Assembly (NCBI GenBank): GCA_029781595.1
Contig: JAKOWJ010000271.1
Coordinates: forward strand, 1 to 52,424
DNA length: 52,424 bases
Direction of reading: 5' to 3'
Source: Pseudomonadota bacterium
Lineage (GTDB): Bacteria; Pseudomonadota; Gammaproteobacteria; Burkholderiales; Usitatibacteraceae
Below the pieces are notes generated by a model that did no database searches, was not told the DNA's origin, and was given only the letters and a program-made list of their open reading frames with translations. Shown piece by piece: positions 1-7,688 of the stretch (position 1 is its first letter; each line of letters starts with the position of its first letter). The translations under genes were made by a program, and so were the position numbers.

Positions 1-422
1 TAGTACTCCGGCACCGCGGGCGCGCCCGGCGGCAGCACCACCCACGACTGCTTCGAGGCCGTGAAGATGTGGATGTCCGGCGGCAGCCGGTCCGGGTCGT
101 CCAGCGTGCCCACGCGCACGAAGCGCACGCGCCGGCCCGCGCCCGCGTAGTGGCTCCACACCGCGAGGCGGCAGTGCGGGCAGCGCGCGACGAGCTGGCC
201 CTGGCCGCTCTCCGAGGGCGTGTCCACCAGCTCGGGCTCCACCCCGAGGATCGTCACCAGCTCGGACTCGATCATGGCGTTGAGCGCGAAGGAGGCGCCC
301 GACTCGCGCTGGCACCAGCGGCAGTGGCAGCAGTGCACGAAAAGCGGCCTCGCCTCCAGGCGGTAGCGCACGCGGCGGCAGTCGCAGCCGCCCTCGAGCG
401 CGAACGCGTTCGTCCCGTTCAT
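1..422 (-). CDS. GFA/CENP-V zinc domain protein, C terminus cut by window edge
   Basis: Reading from an ATG at 422 gives 140 in-frame codons that run off the left edge. The product shows the glutathione-dependent formaldehyde-activating (GFA) fold signature: CDC at residues 13-15, CHCRWC at 32-37 and CPHC at 81-84, which are the usual zinc ligands of this family. GFA-like proteins are small cytosolic zinc proteins; most have no proven substrate, so enzymatic activity on S-hydroxymethylglutathione is not implied. Two more GFA genes lie at 29.7 and 32.7 kb. Only the extreme C terminus should be missing. Confidence 0.85.
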   Translation of the reverse strand, partial: MNGTNAFALEGGCDCRRVRYRLEARPLFVHCCHCRWCQRESGASFALNAMIESELVTILGVEPELVDTPSESGQGQLVARCPHCRLAVWSHYAGAGRRVRFVRVGTLDDPDRLPPDIHIFTASKQSWVVLPPGAPAVPEY

Positions 423-517
423 CGCGGTTCTCCCTTCGTGTGGGTCCCGCGCCATTGGAGCATGGCGGGCGCGCCCGGGCCACGCGCCGTAACAAGCCGG
501 AACAGTCCTGCCTGCGC

Positions 518-949
518 TCAGGCCGAGGTCGTGGGGGCGTCGGGGTTGAAGGCCAGGCGCGGCTGCACGAGCCAGCCCACCTGCACGATCCCTGCGACGA
601 ATGCCGGCCAAACCGCCCAGGCGAGTCCCGAGGTCCACGCGCCGGGCACCAGCAGCAGCAGCGCGCACAGGCCCGCGAAGAGCGCGCCCGCCGTGACGGC
701 GCGCCAGGCGGGCCCGGCGCCGCGCGGCAGGAACACCCAGGTCCACGAGCCCGCGAGGCCCAGCAGCCCCGCGAAGCCCCACAGCGCCATCATCGCGGGC
801 GAGCCCGGGTGCGCCTTCGCCGGCGTGGCCAGCGCCTGCAGGCCGCCGGCGAGCGAGAGGGCGAAGTAGATGCCCAGCCCGGTGGTGGCCGGCAGGGAGG
901 CCAGCAGCGCGAACAGGCCCTTCACCAGCCGGCGCCGCCCGCGGCTCAC
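518..949 (-). CDS. Small integral membrane protein
   Basis: The 143-residue product has a short basic N terminus followed by about four hydrophobic segments and ends in a polar tail. I do not recognise a family. The start chosen is a GTG at 949 whose last bases overlap the TGA of the upstream VOC gene (GTGA), a coupling seen repeatedly in this window; an in-frame GTG at 925 is the alternative. It is the last gene of a run with the VOC gene and two other membrane genes (946-2283), so it is probably co-transcribed with them. Confidence 0.6.
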   Translation of the reverse strand: MSRGRRRLVKGLFALLASLPATTGLGIYFALSLAGGLQALATPAKAHPGSPAMMALWGFAGLLGLAGSWTWVFLPRGAGPAWRAVTAGALFAGLCALLLLVPGAWTSGLAWAVWPAFVAGIVQVGWLVQPRLAFNPDAPTTSA

Positions 950-1350
950 GGCGCGCGCTCCCGGTTGGCCCAGGACGCGTTCTGCAGCACCACGCGGTAG
1001 CCGTCGGCATCGGCGAAGGTGCGCCCCTGCGCCGCCCAGTACGGGTTGAAGGGCGCCACCTCGCAAAAGCCCGCGGCCAGCGCGCGCTCGCAGGCCGCGC
1101 GCCAGGGGGCCGCGTCCGGCAGGTAGAAGACGAGCAGGTCCTCCGGCGTGGGCGCGGGCGCCACGGGGTGCGCGCGGCACGCGGTGAGCTCCAGGTGCCA
1201 GCCCAGGCCCTCGTGGCCCAGCATCACGCCGTCGAAGCCCTCGTGGTCGCGGAAGGCCCCCACCACGGCGAACCCGAGCCCCTCGCGGTACATCGCCGTC
1301 GCGCGCGCCACGTCCGCCACGGGCCTCGCCACGCGCAGGTGCGCGCGCAT
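946..1350 (-). CDS. VOC (glyoxalase/bleomycin-resistance fold) protein
   Basis: The 134-residue protein has the layout of a single VOC domain: an N-terminal beta strand, a YREGLGF segment typical of the first betaalphabetabetabeta module, and a DADGYRVVLQ segment near the end where this fold places a metal-ligand strand. VOC proteins of this size are small metalloenzymes or binding proteins, for example for glyoxal or fosfomycin; the substrate cannot be read here. The ATG at 1350 overlaps by one base the stop of the preceding membrane gene. Confidence 0.85.
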   Translation of the reverse strand: MRAHLRVARPVADVARATAMYREGLGFAVVGAFRDHEGFDGVMLGHEGLGWHLELTACRAHPVAPAPTPEDLLVFYLPDAAPWRAACERALAAGFCEVAPFNPYWAAQGRTFADADGYRVVLQNASWANRERAP

Positions 1351-1694
1351 CAGCGCGCCCCCCGCCCGGTCCACAGCAGCGCCACCACGCCCGCCACCAC
1401 GGCCACGTCCGTGGCGCGCGCGGCGCCCGCCAGCAGCTTCACGCGGGCGTCCCCCATCGCGAAGGGCTGCGCGCCCCACAGGAACTTCCAGAACTGCACC
1501 TGCGCCTCGCGGTCGCGCGGCAGGAGCGAGGCGAGCTGGCGGTTGGTGGGCCGGCCCAGCGCGTTGTACACGGGGTAGTGGCGCGTCCTGAGCTCGCGCA
1601 GCAGCAGGGAGCGCAGCACGAGGCTCAGCGCGATGGCCACGAGCATGCCGATGAAGGCGACGCCCGCGATCGTGCGCAGCTGGTCAGGGCCCAT
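1350..1694 (-). CDS. Two-TM conserved membrane protein
   Basis: The 114-residue product has a hydrophobic segment at about residues 8-27, a basic cytosolic loop (LRTRHYPVYNALGRP), and a second hydrophobic segment near residues 92-108. No family recognised. Its 5' end overlaps the 3' end of the next upstream membrane gene by about ten bases and its stop overlaps the VOC start, so the genes are probably translated as one unit. Confidence 0.65.
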   Translation of the reverse strand: MGPDQLRTIAGVAFIGMLVAIALSLVLRSLLLRELRTRHYPVYNALGRPTNRQLASLLPRDREAQVQFWKFLWGAQPFAMGDARVKLLAGAARATDVAVVAGVVALLWTGRGAR

Positions 1695-2283
1695 CGCGCT
1701 CCGCGGGCGGAAGCGGCGGGTCGGCCGGCGCCTGCGCCGCCGCGAGCGCCTCGCGCGCCTCGCGCTCGCGCTTGCGCCGCATCACGCCCAGGCGCCAGCG
1801 CGCGAGTCCCGCGGCGTAGCCCATGAAGTAGCCCGCCAGCAGGCCGAAGGCCACCAGGGTGAGGGGGCTGCGCACGAAGCCCTGCGCGCCGCTCGCCGCC
1901 TCCTCCACCGAGCGCTGGATCTCCACGACGCGCCAGGCGACGCGCGCGAGGAAGAGGACGGAGAGCGCGAGGCCCAGGTGCCGGTTGGGCGTGTAGAAGA
2001 GGCCCTGCTTCGTGGGCTCGAAGGTCGTGGTGCGCAGCCCGTACACCGACAGGGCGGCGCCCGCCGCGAGCCCGCCCGCGAGGAACCAGAGGCGCTCGGG
2101 GTGCGTGCGCGTGGCCAGCGCGACGAGCAGCACGATGAGCGGGAAGATCGCGAGCGTCACCCAGGGCCGGATGCGCGACAGGCGCTGGCGGCCGACCATT
2201 CGCTTGTAGCGCGCCCAGCCGCGCCAGAGGAGGAGCGCGAAGAACGCGAAGAGCGCGAGGTTGGGGACGAGCGGGGCGGCCAT
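1684..2283 (-). CDS. Multi-TM membrane protein resembling DUF1453/CcdC
   Basis: This 199-residue protein has several membrane segments, beginning at residues 6-20. The order of segments and the sequence around RQRLSRIRPWVT and TTTFEPTKQGLFYTPN resemble the DUF1453/CcdC family of integral membrane proteins, whose role is not established. The C terminus is long, basic and alanine-rich, probably cytosolic. It is the first gene of a four-gene overlapping run ending at 518. Family assignment is from recalled motifs only. Confidence 0.65.
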   Translation of the reverse strand: MAAPLVPNLALFAFFALLLWRGWARYKRMVGRQRLSRIRPWVTLAIFPLIVLLVALATRTHPERLWFLAGGLAAGAALSVYGLRTTTFEPTKQGLFYTPNRHLGLALSVLFLARVAWRVVEIQRSVEEAASGAQGFVRSPLTLVAFGLLAGYFMGYAAGLARWRLGVMRRKREREAREALAAAQAPADPPLPPAERDGP

Positions 2284-2326
2284 GGCCCGCCATTCTGCCG
2301 GAAAATCCGGCGCGGCCCCTGCGGGC

Positions 2327-2890
2327 TCAGCCGCGCCGCCGCGCTTGCCAGTCGGCGCGCAGCAGGCCGTACAACGCCGAGTCGGACTTCTCGCCCGCGA
2401 CGATCCAGCGCTCCCGGAGCAGGCCCTCTCGCGCGAAGCCCAGCCGCCCGAGCAGGCGCGCGGAGGCTTCGTTGCGCGGGTCGATGTCCGCCTCCACGCG
2501 GTTGAGCCCGAGCGCGCCGAAGCCGTGCGCGAGCAGCGCTTCCAGCGCCTCGGTCATGAGACCCGCGCCCCACGCGTCGAAGGCGAGGTTGTAGCCCATC
2601 TCCGCGCGGCGGCTCGATGCGGCGAATGCGAAGAGCGTGCAGGTGCCGACGATCGCGCCGCCATCGGCCGGCTCCAGCCCCAGGCGCAGCGCCTCGCCCG
2701 CGGCCATCGCCGCCGCGTCATTCGCCACGAGCGCGCGCGCCTGCTCCAGCCCCTGCCACGGCGGCGTGCTCCAGTAGCGCATCACGCGCGCGTCGCCGAA
2801 GATCGCCAGCAGCGCCGCCTCGTCGCCCTCTCGCAGGGGCCGCAATCGCAGCCTCGGCGTGTGCAGCACCGGCGAGTCGAAGGCGCCCAT
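2327..2890 (-). CDS. GNAT N-acetyltransferase, RimJ/RimL type
   Basis: The 187-residue protein starts with the RimJ/L-type strand TPRLRLRPLREGDEAAL. It has an acetyl-CoA-loop-like stretch (AFDAWGAGLMTEAL) and the conserved NEASARLLGRLGFAREG helix near the C terminus. Enzymes of this clan acetylate N-terminal or small-molecule amines; the target cannot be inferred. The ATG at 2890 follows a GAGG ribosome binding site; a GTG at 2905 would overlap the upstream YcxB-like gene. One of eight GNAT genes in the window. Confidence 0.88.
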   Translation of the reverse strand: MGAFDSPVLHTPRLRLRPLREGDEAALLAIFGDARVMRYWSTPPWQGLEQARALVANDAAAMAAGEALRLGLEPADGGAIVGTCTLFAFAASSRRAEMGYNLAFDAWGAGLMTEALEALLAHGFGALGLNRVEADIDPRNEASARLLGRLGFAREGLLRERWIVAGEKSDSALYGLLRADWQARRRG

Positions 2891-2897
2891 TGCCGCC

Positions 2898-3407
2898 TCA
2901 GCCACCCGCGCCGCCCGCCAGGCGCTCGCGCACGAGCCGCTCGGCCTCGCCCGTCACGAGCGGGGCGGGCACGGGGATGCGCGCGCCGGTGCGCAGGCAG
3001 AAGCGCCAGACCGAGGGCAGGCGCTTCACTTCGGCGAGCTCGGGCCACGCGACCTCCAGCCGCTCGTTGGCGGTCCGGAAGGCGAGGCGCGCCTCGTCCA
3101 GGTCCAGGGCGACCGCGCGGTCGGCCAGGCGCGCCAGGCGCCGCGGCGCCTGCCGCGGCAGCCACCACAGCGCGACCCCCCACGCGATAGCCAGGACCAC
3201 GAGCAGTCCCGGCGGCACGAGCGCCAGCCAGCCCAGCCAGTGCGCCTGGCCTCGCAGGCCGAAGTACGCCACCGCCAGGCTCGCGGCCACCACGGCGAGG
3301 AAGCGCCGGTCGAAGAGGCGCCGGCCGTGGGAGAGCCACTCCTCGCGCACGGCGCGCGCGAAGAGCGCGTCGGTCATCTCGAAGCGCAGCTCGATGCCCG
3401 CGCCCAT
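2898..3407 (-). CDS. YcxB-like membrane protein
   Basis: The 169-residue product has a short N-terminal strand region (IELRFEMTDALF), two adjacent TM segments at roughly residues 36-50 and 58-82, and a C-terminal soluble domain (LFDRRF, WPELAEVKRLPSVW, LRTGARIPVPAPLV). This is the typical layout of the YcxB-like family, whose function is unknown. It sits between a thioredoxin-like gene and a GNAT gene in the same orientation. Confidence 0.7.
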   Translation of the reverse strand: MGAGIELRFEMTDALFARAVREEWLSHGRRLFDRRFLAVVAASLAVAYFGLRGQAHWLGWLALVPPGLLVVLAIAWGVALWWLPRQAPRRLARLADRAVALDLDEARLAFRTANERLEVAWPELAEVKRLPSVWRFCLRTGARIPVPAPLVTGEAERLVRERLAGGAGG

Positions 3408-3433
3408 CGGCTCGACCGGGCGGGCGCCGGTGC

Positions 3434-3919
3434 TCAGGGGCGCCGGGCCGCCAGGGCCTCGAAGAACGCGAGGATGCCGGCCTCGCCCATGTGGCGGGCG
3501 TCCGCGAGCTCGCCCGCGCGCGTCGATTCCAGCACCTTGCCGCGCGGCGAGAGCAGCGCCACGGCCGGGATGCCCTTCTTCAGCGGCACGCCGTAGAAGG
3601 CGGCCACGTCGAGGTTGCGGTCGAACTTGCCCACGTCCACCTTCACCACGGCGAAGTGCGAGTGGACCAGCTCGCCGGTGGCGCCCGTCTTCATCGACTG
3701 GTCGAGCAGGCGGCAGTCGGGGCACCAATTGGCGCCGAAGACGAGCAGCACGCTCTTCTTCGCCTCGCGTGCGCCGGCGAGCGCGGCGCGGATCTGCGCC
3801 TTGGCGTCGGCGCCCTCGTCGTAGGGGTGCTTGTCCGGGGAGGGCCCGGCCGCCGCCAGGGCCAGCGCGGGAAGCAGCGCGGCCAGGGCCGCCGCGCGTC
3901 GCAGCAGGGAAGGGATCAT
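3434..3919 (-). CDS. Secreted thioredoxin-family protein (CPDC)
   Basis: The 161-residue protein has an N-terminal signal peptide (residues 1-24, hydrophobic, ending in alanines) and a thioredoxin fold with W65-C66-P67-D68-C69, the redox-active CxxC. The cis-proline loop is recognisable as GIPAVALLSP around residues 116-125. It is expected to work in the periplasm as a disulfide reductase or exchange protein. The motif and length fit the thioredoxin_7/DsbD-C-like group better than classical TrxA. No partner membrane reductase is encoded nearby. Confidence 0.85.
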   Translation of the reverse strand: MIPSLLRRAAALAALLPALALAAAGPSPDKHPYDEGADAKAQIRAALAGAREAKKSVLLVFGANWCPDCRLLDQSMKTGATGELVHSHFAVVKVDVGKFDRNLDVAAFYGVPLKKGIPAVALLSPRGKVLESTRAGELADARHMGEAGILAFFEALAARRP

Positions 3920-3944
3920 GCTTCGCTCCGTCTCGTCCGCGGCG

Positions 3945-4313
3945 CTAGCCGTCGGGGAATTCGTCGGCGAGCTCGCGAAGGAAGCGGCGCGCGATGCGCA
4001 CTTCCTCCTCCTCCGCCTCGCTGAGCGCGCGCATCGGCTCCCAGCGCGTGGCGAGCCCGGCGCGCGCCGCGGCCTCGCGCGCCTCGTCCTCGGTGGCGAA
4101 GCGCTCCGCGGAGAGCGCCGCCCAGTCGTCCGTGCAGCACAGCAGGAACACGCCGTCGCTCGCGAGGTTCTCGGCGATGGCCAGGCGCGCGACCTGCCCG
4201 GCCTCCAGCGACACGCCGCCGGAGACGAACCCCGCGGGCGCGCCGCCCGGGTCCGCCACCGCCGCGTGCGCGACGACGCGCGTGCCGTCGAGGAGGAAGG
4301 GGGGCTCGCTCAC
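3945..4313 (-). CDS. Conserved protein of unknown function
   Basis: The 122-residue soluble protein begins at a GTG (4311-4313) that overlaps the TGA of the upstream SnoaL-like gene, so translational coupling is likely. It is acidic towards the C terminus (ALSEAEEEEVRIARRF) and contains a cysteine pair (LLCCTDDW) that may be structural. I recognise no family. An in-frame ATG at 4331 would add six residues. Confidence 0.6.
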   Translation of the reverse strand: MSEPPFLLDGTRVVAHAAVADPGGAPAGFVSGGVSLEAGQVARLAIAENLASDGVFLLCCTDDWAALSAERFATEDEAREAAARAGLATRWEPMRALSEAEEEEVRIARRFLRELADEFPDG

Positions 4314-4648
4314 TGCGGCGAGAGCGACCACATGCGCACGACGAGCCCTTCCACGACCTCGTAGGCCACGATGACCTCGAAGGCCCGCTCGCCCACGCCG
4401 TGGATGCGCTCGTGGTCCACGACCTTGTTGCCCAGCACCATGCGCGCGAGAAGCTCCGCGCGCAGCCCCGCGTGCACGAAGCGCTCGCGCGCGTAGAACG
4501 CGCCGAAGTCGGCCTTGCCCGAGAGCGCGGGCTCCGTGGCCGGCAGGCGGTACAGGCGCACGTCCTCGCTGAAGGCGGCCAGGAAGCGCTCGAGGTCGCG
4601 GGCGTTGTAGGCGTCGAGCTGGCGCTGGACGACGGCTTGCGGCTCCAC
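4310..4648 (-). CDS. SnoaL-like / NTF2-fold protein
   Basis: The 112-residue protein opens with VVQRQLDAYNARDLERFLAA followed by FSEDVRLYRLP, the standard start of NTF2-like SnoaL-type domains, and ends in antiparallel strands (FEVIVAYEVVEGLVVRMW). These cone-shaped folds serve as small isomerases, cyclases or binding proteins; no catalytic residues can be assigned. It is seven bases downstream of the monooxygenase-like gene. Confidence 0.8.
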   Translation of the reverse strand: MEPQAVVQRQLDAYNARDLERFLAAFSEDVRLYRLPATEPALSGKADFGAFYARERFVHAGLRAELLARMVLGNKVVDHERIHGVGERAFEVIVAYEVVEGLVVRMWSLSPQ

Positions 4649-4654
4649 GGCCGG

Positions 4655-4957
4655 CTACCCGCCCGTGCCCGCGACGGCCTCGTAGTGCAGCACCGTCGGG
4701 AACGGGTCGTAGAAGTGGTGCAGCAGGCGGCGCCAGTCCTGGTACTGCGGCGAGCGCCGGAAGCCCTCCTCGTGGGCCTCCACGCTCTCCCAGCGCACCA
4801 GGAGCATGTAGTGGTCCTCGTGCTCCAGGCAGCGCTGCAGCTCGTGGCCGAGGTAGCCGGGCATGGAGGCGATGATGGCCTGCGCCTCCCGGAAGGCGGT
4901 TTCGAAGGCCGGCGCCTGGCCGGGCTTCACGTGCAGCGAGGCGATTTCGAGGATCAT
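4655..4957 (-). CDS. Antibiotic-biosynthesis-monooxygenase (ABM) domain protein
   Basis: The 100-residue protein is a single ferredoxin-like ABM domain. It has strand 1 (ILEIASLHVKPGQAPAFE), the MPGYLGHELQRC strand and HYMLLVRWESVEAHEEGF, which match the usual order in this family. Members include cofactor-free monooxygenases and heme-degrading enzymes, but most small ones are uncharacterised. It is the first gene of a run with the SnoaL-like gene. Confidence 0.8.
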   Translation of the reverse strand: MILEIASLHVKPGQAPAFETAFREAQAIIASMPGYLGHELQRCLEHEDHYMLLVRWESVEAHEEGFRRSPQYQDWRRLLHHFYDPFPTVLHYEAVAGTGG

Positions 4958-5046
4958 GCGACGGGCCTTGCGGAGGGCGAACCGCAGCTTAACGCCATTC
5001 GCCTCCCGTCCGCAGCCCCGCGCCGCGGGCAGGCTAGAATTCCGCC

Positions 5047-5343
5047 ATGGACGAGACCCTGCTGCCCGACGACTTCCGCGACCTCGGCGGCCCCCTGCGC
5101 CTGGACCTGCTCGCCGACGGCGCGCCCGTCACCCTCGAGCTCGCCGTGGAGGCCGTGAACCCGCTGCCGCCGCACCGCCTGCGCGCAGCCCCCTTCTCGC
5201 TGCTGCTGCTGGGGCCGCCGAAGCCGCTGCTGCCGCAGGCCACCTACCGCCTCGCCCATCCGCGGCGCGGGCACGTGGAGATCTTCCTCGTGCCGGTGGG
5301 GCAGGACGCGGCCGCCACGCGCTACGAGGCCACCTTCAACTAG
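5047..5343 (+). CDS. DUF6916-like protein
   Basis: This 98-residue plus-strand protein has the pattern of an all-beta domain (LRLDLLADGAPVTLELAVEA, FSLLLLGPPKPLLPQATYRL, VEIFLVPVGQD). It looks like the DUF6916 family, small proteins of unknown role that I recall near tail-collar (MdpB-like) genes; that link is recalled, not tested. Its TAG stop overlaps the TAG stop of the convergent GNAT gene within a single CTAG. Confidence 0.6.
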   Translation: MDETLLPDDFRDLGGPLRLDLLADGAPVTLELAVEAVNPLPPHRLRAAPFSLLLLGPPKPLLPQATYRLAHPRRGHVEIFLVPVGQDAAATRYEATFN

Positions 5344-5885
5344 CTTCGCGGCGCGGGCCGCACCATGAACTCGTAGATCCCGCGCATCTCGCGTGCCGCG
5401 AACCCGGCGCGCAGGTACATCCGCCGGGCCGGGTTGAAGGGCTCGACGTGCAGCGAGGCCTCGATCCCCAGCGCATCGGCGTAATCGAGCAGCGCCTCCA
5501 GCAGGCGCGTGCCCAGGCCCTGGTTGCGGTGCGCGGGCAGCAGCGTCACCTCCATGAGCCGCACCTCCGCGCCGGTCGTGTCCACGTACATGCGCCCGAT
5601 GTCGTCGCCCGCGTGCGAGACGACGAGGCGCTCGGCCGCGGGATAGTGCAGCCCGTAGTGGCGCTCCTGCTGGGCGGACTGCCAGTCGGTGAAGGCCTTC
5701 TTCTCGGCCTCGCTCCACGGCACGGGCCGCAGCTCCTCCTCGCGCGTGGTGGCGTAGACGGCCGCGATGAACGCGGTGTCCTGCGCGCCGGCCGGGCGCA
5801 GCGCGAGGCCGTGCGCGGCGAGGCGCTCGCGCGAGAAGGCGAGGAATCCCGGCCCGGCGGGGACGTCGGTCGACAGGGGGCTCAG
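5340..5885 (-). CDS. GNAT N-acetyltransferase beside the tail-collar cluster
   Basis: The C-terminal 160 residues form a clear GNAT domain: MEVTLLPAHRNQGLGTRLLE carries the Q/RxxGxG/A acetyl-CoA loop and PARRMYLRAGF the C-terminal helix. No ATG, GTG or TTG lies in frame before the domain. The best candidate start is a CTG at 5885 that overlaps the TGA of the upstream Tat-exported protein (CTGA), so coupled initiation at a rare codon, or a start I cannot see, is implied. Its position between the Tat gene and the DUF6916-like gene suggests membership of that cluster. Confidence 0.75.
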   Translation of the reverse strand: MSPLSTDVPAGPGFLAFSRERLAAHGLALRPAGAQDTAFIAAVYATTREEELRPVPWSEAEKKAFTDWQSAQQERHYGLHYPAAERLVVSHAGDDIGRMYVDTTGAEVRLMEVTLLPAHRNQGLGTRLLEALLDYADALGIEASLHVEPFNPARRMYLRAGFAAREMRGIYEFMVRPAPRS

Positions 5886-6631
5886 GCCGCCGCGGGTCGC
5901 AGCGTCACGGCGACGTAGTCGAAGTCCACCGGCGCGCCGTCCAGGCGCCGCACAGGCGCATGCACGTCGCCGCTGAACGCGTGCCGCGAGAAATCGGGGA
6001 CGTTCCCCGATTTCCGCGACGGGCCCGCGAGGAGGTAGAGGCCCTCGCCCGCTCCCTCCCGGCCGCCCAGGGGCAGCAGGAGGCGACCGGCGCGCGCGAG
6101 GCCGGCGCGATCGGCGTGGGCCGCGTCGATCTCGTAGTCGACCTGCAGCACCACGCGCTGGGGCGCGCAGGCGTCGAAGGAGATGGGCGGCGAGGCGCGG
6201 CCGGCCTCGTGTCGCCACGCGGGAAAGGCTGCGACCTCGTCCGAGCCCTCGACCGCGAAGTGGGCGACGACCTCCAGGCGGGAAAGGAGCGGCGCACGCC
6301 CTTCCGGCGCGCGCAGCAGCCCCAGCGAGACGGCCAGGCGGTCGGCGGGGAAGGCGGTGCAGGCTTGCCCGGATCGCCACGCGCGCCACGGCAGCGCGCC
6401 GGCGAGCGCCTTCGCGTCACCGCCTCCGCCGGCGCGTGCGAGCAGGCCCGCGCCGCCCTCCAGGAAGGCGAGCGCGATGCCGGCCGGGCGCGGGTCGGGC
6501 GTCGTGCCGGCACCGGCGGCACGCGAGAGGCGTTCGCCCCGCGCCTGCGCGGCGCTCGATTCCAGAGGAGCCAGCGTGCCGGCGGCGGCGCCCAGCGAGC
6601 CTGCGGCGGCGAGGAAGTTTCGGCGGTCCAT
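5882..6631 (-). CDS. Tat-exported protein of unknown function
   Basis: The 249-residue product begins MDRRNFLAAAGSLG, a twin-arginine motif (RRNFL) followed by a weakly hydrophobic stretch and an alanine-rich cleavage region, so Tat export of a folded protein is likely. The mature part has no family I recognise; it is rich in beta-like segments (VVLQVDYEIDAAHAD, FDYVAVTLRPAAA). It lies directly downstream of the three collar genes. A perfect 25-bp palindrome at 5990-6014 is translated as part of it (KSGNVPDF), which may be an inserted repeat. Confidence 0.7.
   Translation of the reverse strand: MDRRNFLAAAGSLGAAAGTLAPLESSAAQARGERLSRAAGAGTTPDPRPAGIALAFLEGGAGLLARAGGGGDAKALAGALPWRAWRSGQACTAFPADRLAVSLGLLRAPEGRAPLLSRLEVVAHFAVEGSDEVAAFPAWRHEAGRASPPISFDACAPQRVVLQVDYEIDAAHADRAGLARAGRLLLPLGGREGAGEGLYLLAGPSRKSGNVPDFSRHAFSGDVHAPVRRLDGAPVDFDYVAVTLRPAAA
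5990..6014. repeat. Perfect 25-bp inverted repeat (REP-like) inside a coding sequence
   Basis: GAAATCGGGGA and TCCCCGATTTC form exact 11-base arms around CGT. Allowing one bulged base, the pairing extends outward by four more bases on each side (CGCG). The AAATCGGGGAC core resembles widespread REP-type palindromes often associated with RAYT transposases. It falls in frame within the Tat-exported protein gene. Confidence 0.85.
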
Positions 6632-6644
6632 GGCGGGCCCGTGG

Positions 6645-7166
6645 TCAGGTGCGCGGCGGGAAGACGCCCTGCAGCGCGATGTTGAAGTAGAAGGTGAGGT
6701 AGGGCTGCATGTTGTTGTGCGGCTGGTCGCCGCCGGCGGGCGCCAGGGCGTTGCCACTCAGCATCGTGCCGCCCGCCCCTTGGTAGAGGGTGCCTCCCGA
6801 GGAGATGGCCAGGGAGGCGAATCCGCTGGGCACGTTCGTGTCGGCCAGGTCGATGACGTCCGCCGCAAAGGTGTGCCCGTGGGAGGGCATTTCCGACTCG
6901 AGCAGGGAAACCGTCTCCGAGCCGCCCATTTCGCCCAGGTCGTGCAGCGACAGCCCCGGACCCTGACCGGGATGCATGGGCGCGCGTCCCTGCAGGTCAG
7001 GCAGGGCGAAGTTCGACTTGCCGTTGCCCCCGTAGGTGGTGCCCAGTAGCGAGAAGAGCGCGGTGTTCTGGGAGAGCGGCAGGAGCTGCCCGTCGCACCA
7101 CGCCCAGCCCTTCGGGGCGAAATTGAAGGGGAAGATGCGGATCTCGGCGACGAAGGGATCTGCCAT
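6645..7166 (-). CDS. Phage-tail-collar / MdpB-type protein, copy 1
   Basis: The 173-residue protein has the family pattern EIRIFPFNFAPKGWAWCDGQ, then LLGTTYGGNG and FALPDLQGR (residues 8-61), followed by a variable middle and a closing QPHNNMQPYLTFYFNIALQG. These are hallmarks of the tail-collar/microcystin-dependent-protein B family, related to the receptor-tip domains of phage tail fibres. No other phage gene is nearby, so this is a cellular copy. It is the third of three tandem paralogues; no signal peptide is evident. Confidence 0.9.
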   Translation of the reverse strand: MADPFVAEIRIFPFNFAPKGWAWCDGQLLPLSQNTALFSLLGTTYGGNGKSNFALPDLQGRAPMHPGQGPGLSLHDLGEMGGSETVSLLESEMPSHGHTFAADVIDLADTNVPSGFASLAISSGGTLYQGAGGTMLSGNALAPAGGDQPHNNMQPYLTFYFNIALQGVFPPRT

Positions 7167-7173
7167 GGAAGCC

Positions 7174-7677
7174 TCAGGTCGGCGAAGGATAGATGCCGAA
7201 GAGCGAGATGATGAAATCCACGCACAGGTAGGGCTGCAGGTTGGCGTGGGGCTGGCTGCCGCCCGTGGCGCCGATGGCGCCGCCGACCAGGGCCCCCGTG
7301 GGCACGTCGTTGATGTAGGGCGTCACGTTGTACGAGGCGGCCAGCACGTTGCCCGTCGGCAGGATCCGGTTGCCCGCGAGGTTCGACGCAAGCATCGGAT
7401 GGGAATGCGACGGGACCTGGTTCATCGTGAGCGTGACCTCTTCCGCACCCCCGGTCTCGGCCAGCACGAAGCCGCTGCCCATGTGCACGGGGATCCGCCC
7501 GCGCAGGTCGGGCAGGCCGAAGGTGCTCTGCCCGTCGCCGCCGTAGGTGGTGCCGATGAGGTTGAACAGCGTCTCGTTCTCCGAGATCGGCAGCAGCTGC
7601 CCCTCGCAGAACATCCATCCGGCGGGCGCGAAGTTGCCCGCGAACAGGCGGATTTCGCCGACGTAGGGTTGGGCCAT
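7174..7677 (-). CDS. Phage-tail-collar / MdpB-type protein, copy 2
   Basis: The 167-residue protein repeats the collar layout (EIRLFAGNFAPAGWMFCEGQ, LIGTTYGGDG, FGLPDLRGR, closing QPHANLQPYLCVDFIISLFG). The N-terminal 60 residues and the closing 20 are well conserved among the three copies, while the centre (about residues 75-140) is different in each. That is what one expects if the middle forms the ligand-facing tip. It is separated from copy 1 by seven bases and from copy 3 by eleven. Confidence 0.9.
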   Translation of the reverse strand: MAQPYVGEIRLFAGNFAPAGWMFCEGQLLPISENETLFNLIGTTYGGDGQSTFGLPDLRGRIPVHMGSGFVLAETGGAEEVTLTMNQVPSHSHPMLASNLAGNRILPTGNVLAASYNVTPYINDVPTGALVGGAIGATGGSQPHANLQPYLCVDFIISLFGIYPSPT

Positions 7678-7688
7678 GGCAAGGGATC

